64,000 bases of DNA. Source: Murdochiella massiliensis (GTDB taxonomy: Bacteria > Bacillota > Clostridia > Tissierellales > Peptoniphilaceae). The first letter of the stretch is position 1, and each line of letters opens with the position of its first letter. The stretch spans positions 930,001 to 994,000 of the forward strand of contig NZ_FIZW01000002.1 in the NCBI RefSeq assembly GCF_900059565.1, in the 5' to 3' direction. The translations under genes and the position numbers were made by a program. Of this stretch, positions 17,713-26,539 are shown piece by piece. The notes below the pieces were generated by a model. It was given only the letters and a program-made list of their open reading frames with translations. It was not told the DNA's origin and ran no database searches.

Positions 17713-20277
17713 ATGCAAGTCATAAAACGAGACGGCCGCATCGTGCCGTACGAGAGAAAAAAGATTGAACAGGCGATGGCGAAAGCCTTTGCTCAGGTGA
17801 ATAAGGCCATCTCCGAGGAAGAACTCAGCGCGCTGGTCGACCATGTCGAAGCGCGCTTCTCCGACGCCCATGAACTGTCGGTTGAGGCCATACAGGACCG
17901 CGTCGAGTTACAGCTGATGGAAGCGGACCATTACGAAGTCGCAAAGAGCTATATTCTCTATCGGGAAGAGCGGCGCAAAAAGCGCATGATCCGCTCCCGT
18001 TTAGAGAGCTATTTTCCGGAAGTGCCGGTGTTGCATGACGTACTGTTGGCCATCGAAGACGCCTTCCGTGACGACATCTATGATCTGCGCCATCTGCTTT
18101 ACAAGTTTGAAAGTTTCTATAAAGAAGGGAAAAGTGTTGCCGAGCGCATGGAGGCACTGATTCACGCTGCGATTGAGCTGACCGATGAAGAAGCCACCCG
18201 CTGGGAATTCATTGCCGCACGCTTTTATGGCATTCAGTACCATCAGCGCTTGGAAAAGACCTGGCAAAAGCGGATCGCCGAAGGAAAGGTTCCCGGCATT
18301 GACCACCCCCGCACGCTTCGTTTTTCTGAGAAATTGCGCTCCATGCATGCCGAAGGTCTCTATGGCGACGAAGTGCTGGAACACTATACCGTTGAGGAAT
18401 TGGAAGAAGCCGCCGGTTGGATCGATGAATCGGCCGACCTGCTGTTTAACTATTCCGGCTATGATCTGCTCGTCAATCGCTACGTCGTACGCAGCTTCGA
18501 CCTCGAGCCGCTGGAAACCATCCAGGAAATGATGCTGGGCATTGCTCTATTTTTAGCCATTCCGGAAAAAGAGCGACGCATGTATTGGGCAAAAGAGTTC
18601 TATCTCATGCTCAGCTCCTTGAAAGTAACCATGGCGACACCGACGCTTGCCAATGCCCGTAAGCCTTTCCACCAGCTGAGCTCCTGCTTTATTGATACCG
18701 TTCCCGACGATCTGAAGGGGATTTATCGCTCCATCACCAATTTTGCCAACGTCTCGAAATTCGGAGGCGGAATGGGTCTCTATTTCGGTAAAGTTCGCGC
18801 CGCTGGCGCCTCGATTCGCGGCTTTAAGGGTGCGGCCGGTGGCGTCATCCGTTGGGTGCGCTTAGCCAATGACACCGCTGTCGCCGTCGATCAACTTGGC
18901 GTACGTCAGGGTGCGGTTGCCGTCTATCTCGATTGCTGGCACAAAGATGTGCCGGAGTTTTTGCAGCTTCGTACCAATAACGGTGATGACCGCATGAAAG
19001 CCCACGACGTCTTCCCGGCCATCTGCTATCCGGACTATTTCTGGGAACAAGTGGAAACCAATATGGAGGGCCAGTGGGGTCTATTAGACCCGCATGAAAT
19101 TCTCACCGTCAAAGGCTATGCGCTGGAAGATTCCTATGGCAAGGAATGGACGGAAAAATATCTGGACTGCTTAAGCGATGAGCGCATTTCAAAGCGCTGG
19201 ATTCCCATTAAGGAAATGGTGCGCCTGATGATCAAGAGTCTCGTCGAAACGGGTACCCCCTTTACCTTTAACCGGGATGTCGTCAACCGCGCCAACCCGA
19301 ATAAAGATAAGGGCATCATCTACTGCTCCAACCTCTGCACGGAAATTGCACAGAATATGTCCGCTACGGAAACGCTGGATGAAGAAATCGTCACGACGGA
19401 ATCCGCCGACGGCGATCCCATCATCGTCACCAAGACAACGCCGGGCGATTACGTTGTCTGCAACTTGGCAAGCCTCAATTTAGGAAAAATCAACGTTCAT
19501 GACGCCGAAGAGTATCGTCGCATCACAACGGCGGCCGTTCGGGCGCTGGATAATGTCATCGAGCTCAACTACTTCCCGGTATCGGCGGCCAAGGTCAACA
19601 ACAGCAACTATCGTCCCATCGGTCTCGGCGTTTCCGGCTATCATCACCTTTTAGCCAATGAGCGCGTCTTCTGGGAATCGGAAGAGCACCTGGCGCTGGC
19701 CGATCGCGTCTTTGAAGACATGAATTATTACGCCATTACCGCCTCGATGGAAAACGCCAAAGAAAAAGGCGCCTATCCCTATTTTTCCGGCTCGGCATGG
19801 GAGGATGGCACGTATTTCACCGACCGCAACTATACCGATGAGCGCTGGAAGGCGCTGGCAGCGAAGGTCAAGCAGTATGGTCTGCGCAACGGCTATCTGT
19901 TGGCGATCGCGCCCACGTCGTCCACGTCCATTATTGCGGGTACATCACCGGGCGTGGATCCGGTCATGAACCGCTTCTATTATGATGAGAAAAAGAACGG
20001 TCTGATTCCACGCGTTGCACCGGATCTTAACCTTTCCAATTACGTCTATTACAATGCTGCGCATCAGACGGATCAGTCCTGGTCCATCCGAGCCGCCGGC
20101 GTGCGCACCCGCCATGTCGACCAGGCGACCAGCATGAACCTGTATATCACGAACGACTTTACCTTCCGACAGATCTTAAGCCTATATCTGGAAGCCTATC
20201 ATGCCGGCTTAAAAACCCTTTACTACATCCGTTCCAAGAGTTTGCAGGTAGAGGATTGTGAGAGCTGCGCGGTATAA
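17713..20277 (+). CDS. nrdA: class I ribonucleotide reductase, large (alpha) subunit
   Basis: 854 residues from ATG 17713, which follows GGAAGG; an in-frame ATG at 17692 has no ribosome site. The enzyme reduces ribonucleoside diphosphates to deoxyribonucleotides for DNA synthesis with the beta subunit encoded downstream. The first ~90 residues are an ATP-cone (VIKRDGRIVPYERKKIEQAM), the allosteric activity switch. Further landmarks are QLSSCFIDT with an active-site cysteine, NLCTEI with the catalytic cysteine, NYRPIGLGVSGYHH, and the C-terminal shuttle pair CESCAV. Probable NrdR boxes lie upstream. The next gene, nrdB, begins 144 bases on. Confidence 0.93.
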   Translation: MQVIKRDGRIVPYERKKIEQAMAKAFAQVNKAISEEELSALVDHVEARFSDAHELSVEAIQDRVELQLMEADHYEVAKSYILYREERRKKRMIRSRLESYFPEVPVLHDVLLAIEDAFRDDIYDLRHLLYKFESFYKEGKSVAERMEALIHAAIELTDEEATRWEFIAARFYGIQYHQRLEKTWQKRIAEGKVPGIDHPRTLRFSEKLRSMHAEGLYGDEVLEHYTVEELEEAAGWIDESADLLFNYSGYDLLVNRYVVRSFDLEPLETIQEMMLGIALFLAIPEKERRMYWAKEFYLMLSSLKVTMATPTLANARKPFHQLSSCFIDTVPDDLKGIYRSITNFANVSKFGGGMGLYFGKVRAAGASIRGFKGAAGGVIRWVRLANDTAVAVDQLGVRQGAVAVYLDCWHKDVPEFLQLRTNNGDDRMKAHDVFPAICYPDYFWEQVETNMEGQWGLLDPHEILTVKGYALEDSYGKEWTEKYLDCLSDERISKRWIPIKEMVRLMIKSLVETGTPFTFNRDVVNRANPNKDKGIIYCSNLCTEIAQNMSATETLDEEIVTTESADGDPIIVTKTTPGDYVVCNLASLNLGKINVHDAEEYRRITTAAVRALDNVIELNYFPVSAAKVNNSNYRPIGLGVSGYHHLLANERVFWESEEHLALADRVFEDMNYYAITASMENAKEKGAYPYFSGSAWEDGTYFTDRNYTDERWKALAAKVKQYGLRNGYLLAIAPTSSTSIIAGTSPGVDPVMNRFYYDEKKNGLIPRVAPDLNLSNYVYYNAAHQTDQSWSIRAAGVRTRHVDQATSMNLYITNDFTFRQILSLYLEAYHAGLKTLYYIRSKSLQVEDCESCAV

Positions 20278-20421
20278 TAACAAAAAGGTGATTTCGCCGC
20301 CGCATTTCACGAGGACAGCGCTGCAACAAAGCCGAGGCGTTACAACGTCTGCACGCGGCGATGCGCTGAGAGGGTGGCAAGAAGGATGAACGGAGCCGTA
20401 TGTGGCCAAGAAAGGATCAAT

Positions 20422-21465
20422 ATGGAACTTATGCGCAAAAACCCGTTGTTTAACCCGGATGGTGACACGGAGCTGGTAAAACGCCGCATGATCGGCGGCA
20501 ATACCACCAACCTCAACGATTTCAACAACATGAAATACGACTGGGTTTCCGACTGGTATCGTCAGGCCATGAACAATTTCTGGATTCCGGAGGAAATTAA
20601 CCTGGCACAGGATAAAAAGCAGTATCCGCAGCTTGTGGAAGACGAACGGCGTGCCTACGATAAGATCCTCAGCTTCCTGATTTTCCTGGACAGCATTCAG
20701 TCGGCCAATCTGCCGTCCATTTCGCAATACATCACAGCCAATGAGACCAACCTCTGTTTGCATATCCAAACCTACCAGGAATGCATCCATTCCCAGAGTT
20801 ACAGCTACATGCTGGATTCCATCTGCGAGCCAAACGAGCGCGATGCGGTGCTGTACCAGTGGAAAAACGATGAACATCTACTTCGCCGGAACAAGTTCAT
20901 CGGCGACATCTATAACGATTTTCAGCAGCAGCCGGATGTGCACAACTTCATGCGCGTGATGATCGGAAATTACATCCTCGAAGGCATTTACTTCTACAGC
21001 GGATTCATGTTCTTCTACAATTTGGCACGCAACGGTCGCATGACCGGCTCAGCGCAGCAAATTCGCTACATCAACCGCGATGAAAATACACACCTTTGGC
21101 TTTTCCGCAGCATAATCCATGCGCTTCGTGACGAAAACCCGGAACTCTTCCGCAGCACGTTGCAGGATGAATACCAACGCATGATTAAAGAAGGCACGGA
21201 GCAGGAAATGGCTTGGGCCGACTACGTGATCGGCAATCGACTGGAAGGCTTAAACGGCCAGATGTGCGTCGACTATATCCGCTATCTCGGCAATCTGCGT
21301 GCGACCGGTCTCGGTCTGGATCCCATCTTCTCCGGCTATCAGGAAGAACCCGATAGCATGAAATGGGTCTCCAACTACTCTAACGCCAACATGATCCGCA
21401 CCGATTTCTTTGAAGCCCGCTCCACCGCCTATGCCAAGAGCGGCGCGCTGGTGGACGATCTGTAA
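20422..21465 (+). CDS. nrdB: class I ribonucleotide reductase, small (beta) subunit
   Basis: 347 residues from ATG 20422, placed by the AAAGGA site; upstream in-frame starts lack one. It holds the metal centre and tyrosyl radical that pass an oxidising equivalent to the alpha subunit. Metal ligands are visible in the EDERRAYDKI helix and ECIHSQSYSYML, where the tyrosine seven residues after the Glu fits the radical-bearing Tyr122 of E. coli NrdB. Another ligand set is in RDENTHLWLF. Since the enzyme needs oxygen or superoxide to form the radical, it implies tolerance of some oxygen. A D element and a strong terminator follow. Confidence 0.93.
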   Translation: MELMRKNPLFNPDGDTELVKRRMIGGNTTNLNDFNNMKYDWVSDWYRQAMNNFWIPEEINLAQDKKQYPQLVEDERRAYDKILSFLIFLDSIQSANLPSISQYITANETNLCLHIQTYQECIHSQSYSYMLDSICEPNERDAVLYQWKNDEHLLRRNKFIGDIYNDFQQQPDVHNFMRVMIGNYILEGIYFYSGFMFFYNLARNGRMTGSAQQIRYINRDENTHLWLFRSIIHALRDENPELFRSTLQDEYQRMIKEGTEQEMAWADYVIGNRLEGLNGQMCVDYIRYLGNLRATGLGLDPIFSGYQEEPDSMKWVSNYSNANMIRTDFFEARSTAYAKSGALVDDL

Positions 21466-21467
21466 AA

Positions 21468-21622
21468 CCAAGCCATCCTGTCCGCTCGTCGCTCGCTTTT
21501 CCTCGTCAAGGCCAAGCCATCCTGTCCGCTCGTCGCTCGCTTCTCCTCGCCCCTTCGCTCTTCTTCCCGTTTATTTTGTCGGGGCTCGTCGAAGAGGCGA
21601 CTCGCGAACAGGATGGCTTGGC
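21468..21622 (+). repeat. hairpin element D3
   Basis: It begins 3 bases after the nrdB stop. The left arm occurs twice in tandem (21468-21506 and 21510-21549); GCCAAGCCATCCTGTCCGC pairs with GCGAACAGGATGGCTTGGC (21604-21622) with one mismatch. The core CTTCTCCTCG...CTCGTCGAAGAGGCGACTCGCG matches the other D copies, while the outer stem sequence differs from theirs. Confidence 0.8.
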
Positions 21623-21670
21623 AGAGAATGAGCGGCTCAGGGACGTGGTGGTTGCATGAAACAGATCCTC

Positions 21671-21719
21671 ATAAAACAGACGATGGTTTACAAAAAGCGT
21701 AAACCATCGTCTGTTTTAT
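21671..21719. terminator. bidirectional intrinsic terminator after nrdB
   Basis: A perfect 21-bp inverted repeat (21671-21691 and 21699-21719) with a 7-base loop. The outer bases are A/T-rich on both sides, so it can end nrdB transcripts and those of the convergent DUF4143 gene. Confidence 0.85.
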
Positions 21720-21758
21720 TCCCCATAATCTATGCATGAAATGTCTCGAATCGTTCTG

Positions 21759-22973
21759 TTATCCCCAATGCTCCGCCAGCAAGAAGTCGCGAATGTTTTG
21801 ATGTTTGATGCCATTTCGACTGTGATTGATCTCATCAAGGGAAACAACGTATTTGGGAAAATTGTCACGAATACTGTCCAAAACACCAAATTCGCGTTTT
21901 ATGGTTTCTTCACCGGCGAGAAGATAGGTCACCTGTACATACAGTTTTTCTCCTTTTTTTTCGCAGACAAAGTCCACTTCTTTCTCGCCCACCTTGCCCA
22001 CGCTCACTTTATAATTTCGACGCAGCAATTCCATAAATACGATATTTTCTAAAACCCGCTGAATATCCCGTTGATTTCCTCCAAAGACAGCCTCGCGAAA
22101 GCCGTGATCCGCTATATAATACTTTTCGCCGGTGGCAAGAATCTGTTTTCCCGGAACGTCTTGGCGTTTGACGGGATAAAAAAGATAAGCCTCGCAACAA
22201 TACTTAATATAGTTCAATATCGTTTCTACGGATACGCTACGATGTTCGCTACGGAAGAATTTGACCAGGGATGTCGCAGAAAAGGTCGTGCCCACGTTGG
22301 CCATGATGTACATTAAAAGGCGTTCCAACAAGTCCGCATCGCGCAGCTTATTACGCTGAACAACATCTTTCAATTGTACGGAGTTAAACACGTCCATTAA
22401 ATATTGTTGACAGGGTTCCGGCGAATAATGAAGATTGCTAAGATACGGCATACCGCCCAGAAGAAGGTAGCGATTAAAGCAATCCTGTATCGAATCCTGT
22501 GGAAAGAGGGGTTGATAAGATGCCAGATATTCAGAGAAGGAGAACGGATAGATTACAAATTCCACATACCGTCCGCCAAGTAACGTAGCAAGCTCTCCGG
22601 AGAGCAGACTGGCATTTGAACCGGTAAGATAGATATCGCAATCCATGGAAACGCGCAAAGAATTCACACATTTTTCCCACTCAGTAACCGCCTGAATTTC
22701 ATCAAAAAAAAGATATGCTTTTTTTTGTAGGTTTTTTACTCGGTACTGAATTACGTCATGCAGAGCTTGTGCCGTACACAATGAGGCGTACTTCATATCC
22801 TCAAAATTGATCGTAATCATTTGCTCTTCCTCAACACCCCGTTCGCGCAATTCCTGCTTGATGAGTTCCAGCATGACCGACTTTCCGCTGCGTCGTAACC
22901 CTGTCATGACTTTTATCAGCTCTCCATCAATAAAAGGGCGAATGCGTCGCATATAAATCTCTCGTTGAATCAC
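21759..22973 (-). CDS. AAA-family ATPase with DUF4143 C-terminal domain
   Basis: 404 residues from GTG 22973, which follows AAGGAGG at 7 bases; this fits better than the upstream ATG at 22997. The N-terminal ATPase has Walker A TGLRRSGKS and Walker B KAYLFFDEIQAVTEWE, followed by YLTGSNASLLSGELATLLGGR, a hallmark of this archaeal/bacterial ATPase group. The C-terminal part (REAVFGGNQRDIQRVLENIVFMELLRRNYKVSVGKVGEKEVDFV) is DUF4143, which has a nuclease-like fold. These genes are common and often mobile; their function is not established. It stands alone, convergent with nrdB. Confidence 0.88.
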   Translation of the reverse strand: MIQREIYMRRIRPFIDGELIKVMTGLRRSGKSVMLELIKQELRERGVEEEQMITINFEDMKYASLCTAQALHDVIQYRVKNLQKKAYLFFDEIQAVTEWEKCVNSLRVSMDCDIYLTGSNASLLSGELATLLGGRYVEFVIYPFSFSEYLASYQPLFPQDSIQDCFNRYLLLGGMPYLSNLHYSPEPCQQYLMDVFNSVQLKDVVQRNKLRDADLLERLLMYIMANVGTTFSATSLVKFFRSEHRSVSVETILNYIKYCCEAYLFYPVKRQDVPGKQILATGEKYYIADHGFREAVFGGNQRDIQRVLENIVFMELLRRNYKVSVGKVGEKEVDFVCEKKGEKLYVQVTYLLAGEETIKREFGVLDSIRDNFPKYVVSLDEINHSRNGIKHQNIRDFLLAEHWG

Positions 22974-23299
22974 TACACTCCCTCCTTTCCAAGACAACGT
23001 TTTGGTAGCAAAATCAATTTATCAAAGACATAATGGAAATTCAATAGAAAAAGTCATTTTTGTCGGTTATATCGTATAAAATTCAGCTTTGAAAAATCGC
23101 ATAGAAAGAAATAAAGCGGTGGACAAACGGAACTTTGCTGTTATCGGTAAACCCGCTCTACAGGCGAGGAATACATTTTACAAATATGAGGATTTCGTAT
23201 ACATTAGGGGTGTCGTAGGGTTTTCATCGAATCGAAATTTATTTTCTTTTATTCTTTCCGATTACGGTGAGCCGGCTATTATTACCTAAGGAGTGCATT
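22974..23299. other. divergent intergenic region
   Basis: About 325 bases between the DUF4143 gene and the symporter. It is AT-rich and must hold promoters for both. A TATAAA-like sequence sits near 23080, but I cannot pair it with a convincing -35 box. No small gene or riboswitch was recognised. Confidence 0.4.
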
Positions 23300-24547
23300 A
23301 TGGACAGCACAAATCCCAATGTCCCAGAAAAGACCGAAAAGAAGCATCTCGGTCTCGTCCCCCGACTGATTATCGGTATCGTTCTCGGTATCCTGATCGG
23401 CCAATACGCACCACAGTTCCTCTCGCAAACCGTAGTTACCGTATCCAATTTTGTCAGCTTATTGATTAAATTCGTTATTCCGCTGATGATTCTTGCTTTC
23501 GTAACCATGGGTATTGCGGACATCTCGCAAGGGGCAGGAAAACTCTTGCTTTTCACAGTAATTCTTGCCTACGGATCGACCCTGATTGCCGGAACGGCTT
23601 CCTACCTGGTATCTTCCTCGCTGTTCCCGTCTTTCATCTCGGCAGAAGACGTCAAAACCATCACGGAAACCGCAGAAAAGAGCTTGGAACCATTCTTCTC
23701 GCTGAGCCTTCCGCCACTTCTGGACAATATTTCTGCTGTTGTCTTTGCCTTCATTTTGGGCTTGAGCATCTCCACCATGCGCGGCAAAGAAATCGGCAAT
23801 GCCCTCTATTCCGGTATGGGTGAATTTGCCAAAATTATTGATCGTGTCCTGAACAAGATTATCATTCCGCTTCTTCCGCTCTATATCTGCGGAACGTTTG
23901 TCAATATGACTTATTCGGGACAAACCTTCACCATCCTGGGCATTCTCTGGAAGGTGTTCTTAGTTGTCATTCTCATGCACTGGGTCTATCTGTTGATTCA
24001 GTTCAGCGTTGCCGGAAGCATCACCAAGCGCAACCCGTTCACCATGATCAAAAATCAGATTCCGGGCTATCTCACGGCGATCGGTACACAATCGTCCGCT
24101 GCTACGATTCCGGTCAACCTGCAGTGTGCCGAGCACAACGGCATCAGCCGTGAAATTCGCAACTTCGTCGTTCCGCTGTGTGCCAACATTCATATGTGCG
24201 GTTCCATGATTACGATTGTCGCATGTGCGACTGCCGTTTGCCTGATGAATAATCTGCCCATCTCCATCGGAACCGTCGTACCATTCATTTTGACCCTGGG
24301 CATCGCTATGGTCGCATCTCCGGGCGCTCCGGGCGGATCCATCATGACCGCGCTGCCGTTCCTGTATCTCATCTTCGGTATGCCCGCCGGCGATCCGCAG
24401 GGTCCGATTTGCGCCTTGATGGTTGCGCTCTACATTACGCAGGATTCGTTCGGTACCGCCTGCAACGTTTCCGGTGATAATGCGATTGCCGCCATCGTTG
24501 ACAAGTATAACGACGAAGCCATTCTTCATAAAGTTGCTGTGAAATAA
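23300..24547 (+). CDS. dicarboxylate/amino acid:cation symporter, probably serine uptake
   Basis: 415 residues from ATG 23300 with an AAGGAG site. It belongs to the DAACS family of Na+ or H+ coupled importers (GltP, SstT). Multiple membrane segments are evident, with conserved reentrant-loop sequences SPGAPGGSIMTALPF and ITQDSFGTACNVSGDNAIAAI near the C-terminus. The gene lies directly before sdaAB-sdaAA on the same strand, so I infer that it brings in L-serine (or serine and threonine) for deamination. A terminator follows, so the dehydratase genes probably have their own promoter or receive read-through. Confidence 0.85.
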   Translation: MDSTNPNVPEKTEKKHLGLVPRLIIGIVLGILIGQYAPQFLSQTVVTVSNFVSLLIKFVIPLMILAFVTMGIADISQGAGKLLLFTVILAYGSTLIAGTASYLVSSSLFPSFISAEDVKTITETAEKSLEPFFSLSLPPLLDNISAVVFAFILGLSISTMRGKEIGNALYSGMGEFAKIIDRVLNKIIIPLLPLYICGTFVNMTYSGQTFTILGILWKVFLVVILMHWVYLLIQFSVAGSITKRNPFTMIKNQIPGYLTAIGTQSSAATIPVNLQCAEHNGISREIRNFVVPLCANIHMCGSMITIVACATAVCLMNNLPISIGTVVPFILTLGIAMVASPGAPGGSIMTALPFLYLIFGMPAGDPQGPICALMVALYITQDSFGTACNVSGDNAIAAIVDKYNDEAILHKVAVK

Positions 24548-24555
24548 ATCCCTTT

Positions 24556-24602
24556 CCCGAGCAAAGTGCCACCTTTCTGTGGCGCTTTGCCCGGGTTTTT
24601 TG
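24556..24602 (+). terminator. intrinsic terminator after the symporter gene
   Basis: GCAAAG-x-GCCAC pairs with GTGGC-GCTTTGC inside CCCG/CGGG (24556-24595), followed by six T residues. Confidence 0.75.
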
Positions 24603-24702
24603 TCGGCAATTTTGCTGGCAATGCGATCCATCGTTTCGATAGCGCCGGCAAGGGTTTCGCCAATTTTGCCGGCAAATCGAATAGCTTGAGAAAGGAGGCA
24701 CG

Positions 24703-25371
24703 ATGAACGTCTTTAACATTATCGGCCCGGTGATGATCGGCCCCTCGAGTTCCCATACAGCCGGTGCTTGCCGGCTGGGACGTGTCGCACACAAGATCAT
24801 GAACGAAGAACAGCCAGAAGAAGTGACCATTGAACTTTCGGGCTCGTTTGCCCGCACCTATCGCGGACATGGCACCGACCGGGCGCTTCTTGCCGGCATC
24901 ATGGGCTTTCACAGCGATGATAAAGAAGTACGCGATGCCTTGGAAATCGCTGAAGCACGCGGACTGCACTATACTTTTGTCCCCTGCGATATTCCGGGAG
25001 CCCATCCCAATACTGCGCGCATTCATTTCCGTCTGAAAAATGGCCGGGAAGGTGTCGTGATGGGCGCATCTGTCGGTGGCGGCAACATTCGTATTGATGA
25101 AATTGATGGACTGCACGTCAACTTTACCGGCGACAATACCGCTATGCTGGTCGTCCATGATGACGTTCCAGGGGTGATCGCTTCCGTCACGAATCTGCTG
25201 AGCAGCCGCTATGCCGAGATGAATATCTGCAATTTCAATCTCACCCGCTCGGAACGCGGCGGCACGGCCCTGATGACACTGGAATTTGATCAGGATCCGC
25301 CCGAAACGCTGAAAAGGGATGTCTCCACGCTTCCCCATGTACGCAGCGTTTCCGTTTTTCATGCGTTTTAA
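24703..25371 (+). CDS. sdaAB: L-serine dehydratase, beta subunit
   Basis: 222 residues, the normal size of the split clostridial form. With the alpha subunit it turns L-serine into pyruvate and ammonia using a [4Fe-4S] cluster. The N-terminal part has GPVMIGPSSSHTAGACRLG, the conserved substrate-site loop; the C-terminal part is an ACT domain (AMLVVHDDVPGVIASVTNLLSS), which often senses amino acids. ATG 24703 follows a strong AAAGGAGG. The alpha gene starts 15 bases after the stop, so they form an operon. Confidence 0.95.
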   Translation: MNVFNIIGPVMIGPSSSHTAGACRLGRVAHKIMNEEQPEEVTIELSGSFARTYRGHGTDRALLAGIMGFHSDDKEVRDALEIAEARGLHYTFVPCDIPGAHPNTARIHFRLKNGREGVVMGASVGGGNIRIDEIDGLHVNFTGDNTAMLVVHDDVPGVIASVTNLLSSRYAEMNICNFNLTRSERGGTALMTLEFDQDPPETLKRDVSTLPHVRSVSVFHAF

Positions 25372-25386
25372 CGGAAGGGAGACAAT

Positions 25387-26283
25387 ATGTTAAACTATTT
25401 TTCCTTTCAGGAAATTGTCGATGAGGCAACAAAACAAGGCAAGAAAATCAGTGAAGTTGTTTTGCACGACCAGGCCTTGCAGTTGAATCGTCCCGAAGAA
25501 GTCATCTACAACCAGATGGAAGCATCCTTTGATGTCATGATCGAATCGACACACATCGGATCGGATGCCAACTTGCGCTCCGCTTCTTCGCTTACCGGCG
25601 GTGAAGGCGCGCGCCTTTTTCGCTATGCACAGGAACATAATGGCGGCATTGGCGGCGAATTTTTCACGAAAGTGATTGCCCGTGCTATGTCTACGTCAAA
25701 CTGTAATGCCTCCATGGGCAAGATCGTCGCTACGCCGACAGCCGGCAGCTGCGGCATTCTTCCGGGCATTTTGACTACGCTTTACGAGGATGAAAAGATT
25801 GCAAAACACGATATTGTCATGTCCATTTTTACGGCGGCAGGCTTCGGTATCGTCATCACTAAAAACGCATCCATTGCCGGTGCGGAAGGCGGATGCCAAG
25901 CGGAATGCGGAAGCGCTTCCGGAATGGCGGCAGCAGCACTCGTTGAGCTGAAAGGCGGTACACCGCAGCAATGTTCCGACGCATTGGGTATGAGTCTTGT
26001 CAATCAACTTGGTCTTGTCTGTGATCCGGTCGCTGGATTAGTGGAAATTCCCTGCATCAAACGCAACGCCTCCGGCGCTGCCATTGCACTTACTTCCGCC
26101 TCCATGGCTTTGGCAGGCATTCCTCTTTACATTCCTGCCGACGAATGTCTGCAAGCCATGAAAGTGGTCGGCGATACGATGAGCAGTGCACTCAAAGAAA
26201 CCGCACTTGGCGGATTAGCTGCTACACCCACAGGTAAAGCATTGCGCAAGCAAGTCTACGGAGAAGAAACGCCAAACGTATAA
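25387..26283 (+). CDS. sdaAA: L-serine dehydratase, iron-sulfur alpha subunit
   Basis: 298 residues, normal for the split form. It carries the [4Fe-4S] cluster that binds and dehydrates L-serine. Cysteine-bearing sequences visible are STSNCNASMGK, TAGSCGILPG, EGGCQAECGSASGMAA and LVCDPVAGLVEIPCIKRN. The enzyme is oxygen-sensitive in known members, consistent with anaerobic amino-acid fermentation. ATG 25387 has a GGGAG site. A D element starts immediately after the stop. Confidence 0.95.
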   Translation: MLNYFSFQEIVDEATKQGKKISEVVLHDQALQLNRPEEVIYNQMEASFDVMIESTHIGSDANLRSASSLTGGEGARLFRYAQEHNGGIGGEFFTKVIARAMSTSNCNASMGKIVATPTAGSCGILPGILTTLYEDEKIAKHDIVMSIFTAAGFGIVITKNASIAGAEGGCQAECGSASGMAAAALVELKGGTPQQCSDALGMSLVNQLGLVCDPVAGLVEIPCIKRNASGAAIALTSASMALAGIPLYIPADECLQAMKVVGDTMSSALKETALGGLAATPTGKALRKQVYGEETPNV

Positions 26284-26440
26284 GGCCAAGCCGCCCTATC
26301 CGCTCATCACTCGCTTCTCCTCGTCAAGGTCAAGCCGCCTCGTCCGCTCGTCGCTCGCTTCTCCTCGTCCCTTCACTACGCTTTCCATTGTTATTGTCGG
26401 GACTCGTCGAAGAGGCGACTCGCGGATGGGGCACCTTGGC
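26284..26440 (+). repeat. hairpin element D4
   Basis: It begins directly after the sdaAA stop. Two left-arm copies (26284-26322 and 26330-26369) precede the loop; the first, GCCAAGCCGCCCTATCCGC, pairs with GCGGATGGGGCACCTTGGC (26422-26440) with a few mismatches. The core CTTCTCCTCG...CTCGTCGAAGAGGCGACTCGCG is shared with D3. Confidence 0.78.
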
Positions 26441-26472
26441 TGGATGGGGCAGCTTAGCGAAGTGATAAGATG

Positions 26473-26511
26473 AAAAACCGCCGCAAAGGGTATCGCTGCG
26501 GCGTTTTTTTG
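26473..26511. terminator. bidirectional terminator between sdaAA and the NCS2 permease
   Basis: CGCCGCA (26479-26485) pairs with TGCGGCG (26497-26503); a run of seven T follows on the plus strand and a run of five T on the minus strand. It serves two convergent genes. Confidence 0.78.
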
Positions 26512-26539
26512 TTTTTCCTTATGACAACAGTGTCGTTCC

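Noticed and set aside
20278-20421. THI-box-like CTGAGA between nrdA and nrdB
   Set aside because: Only the short CTGAGAGGG string is present; the rest of the TPP riboswitch is missing.
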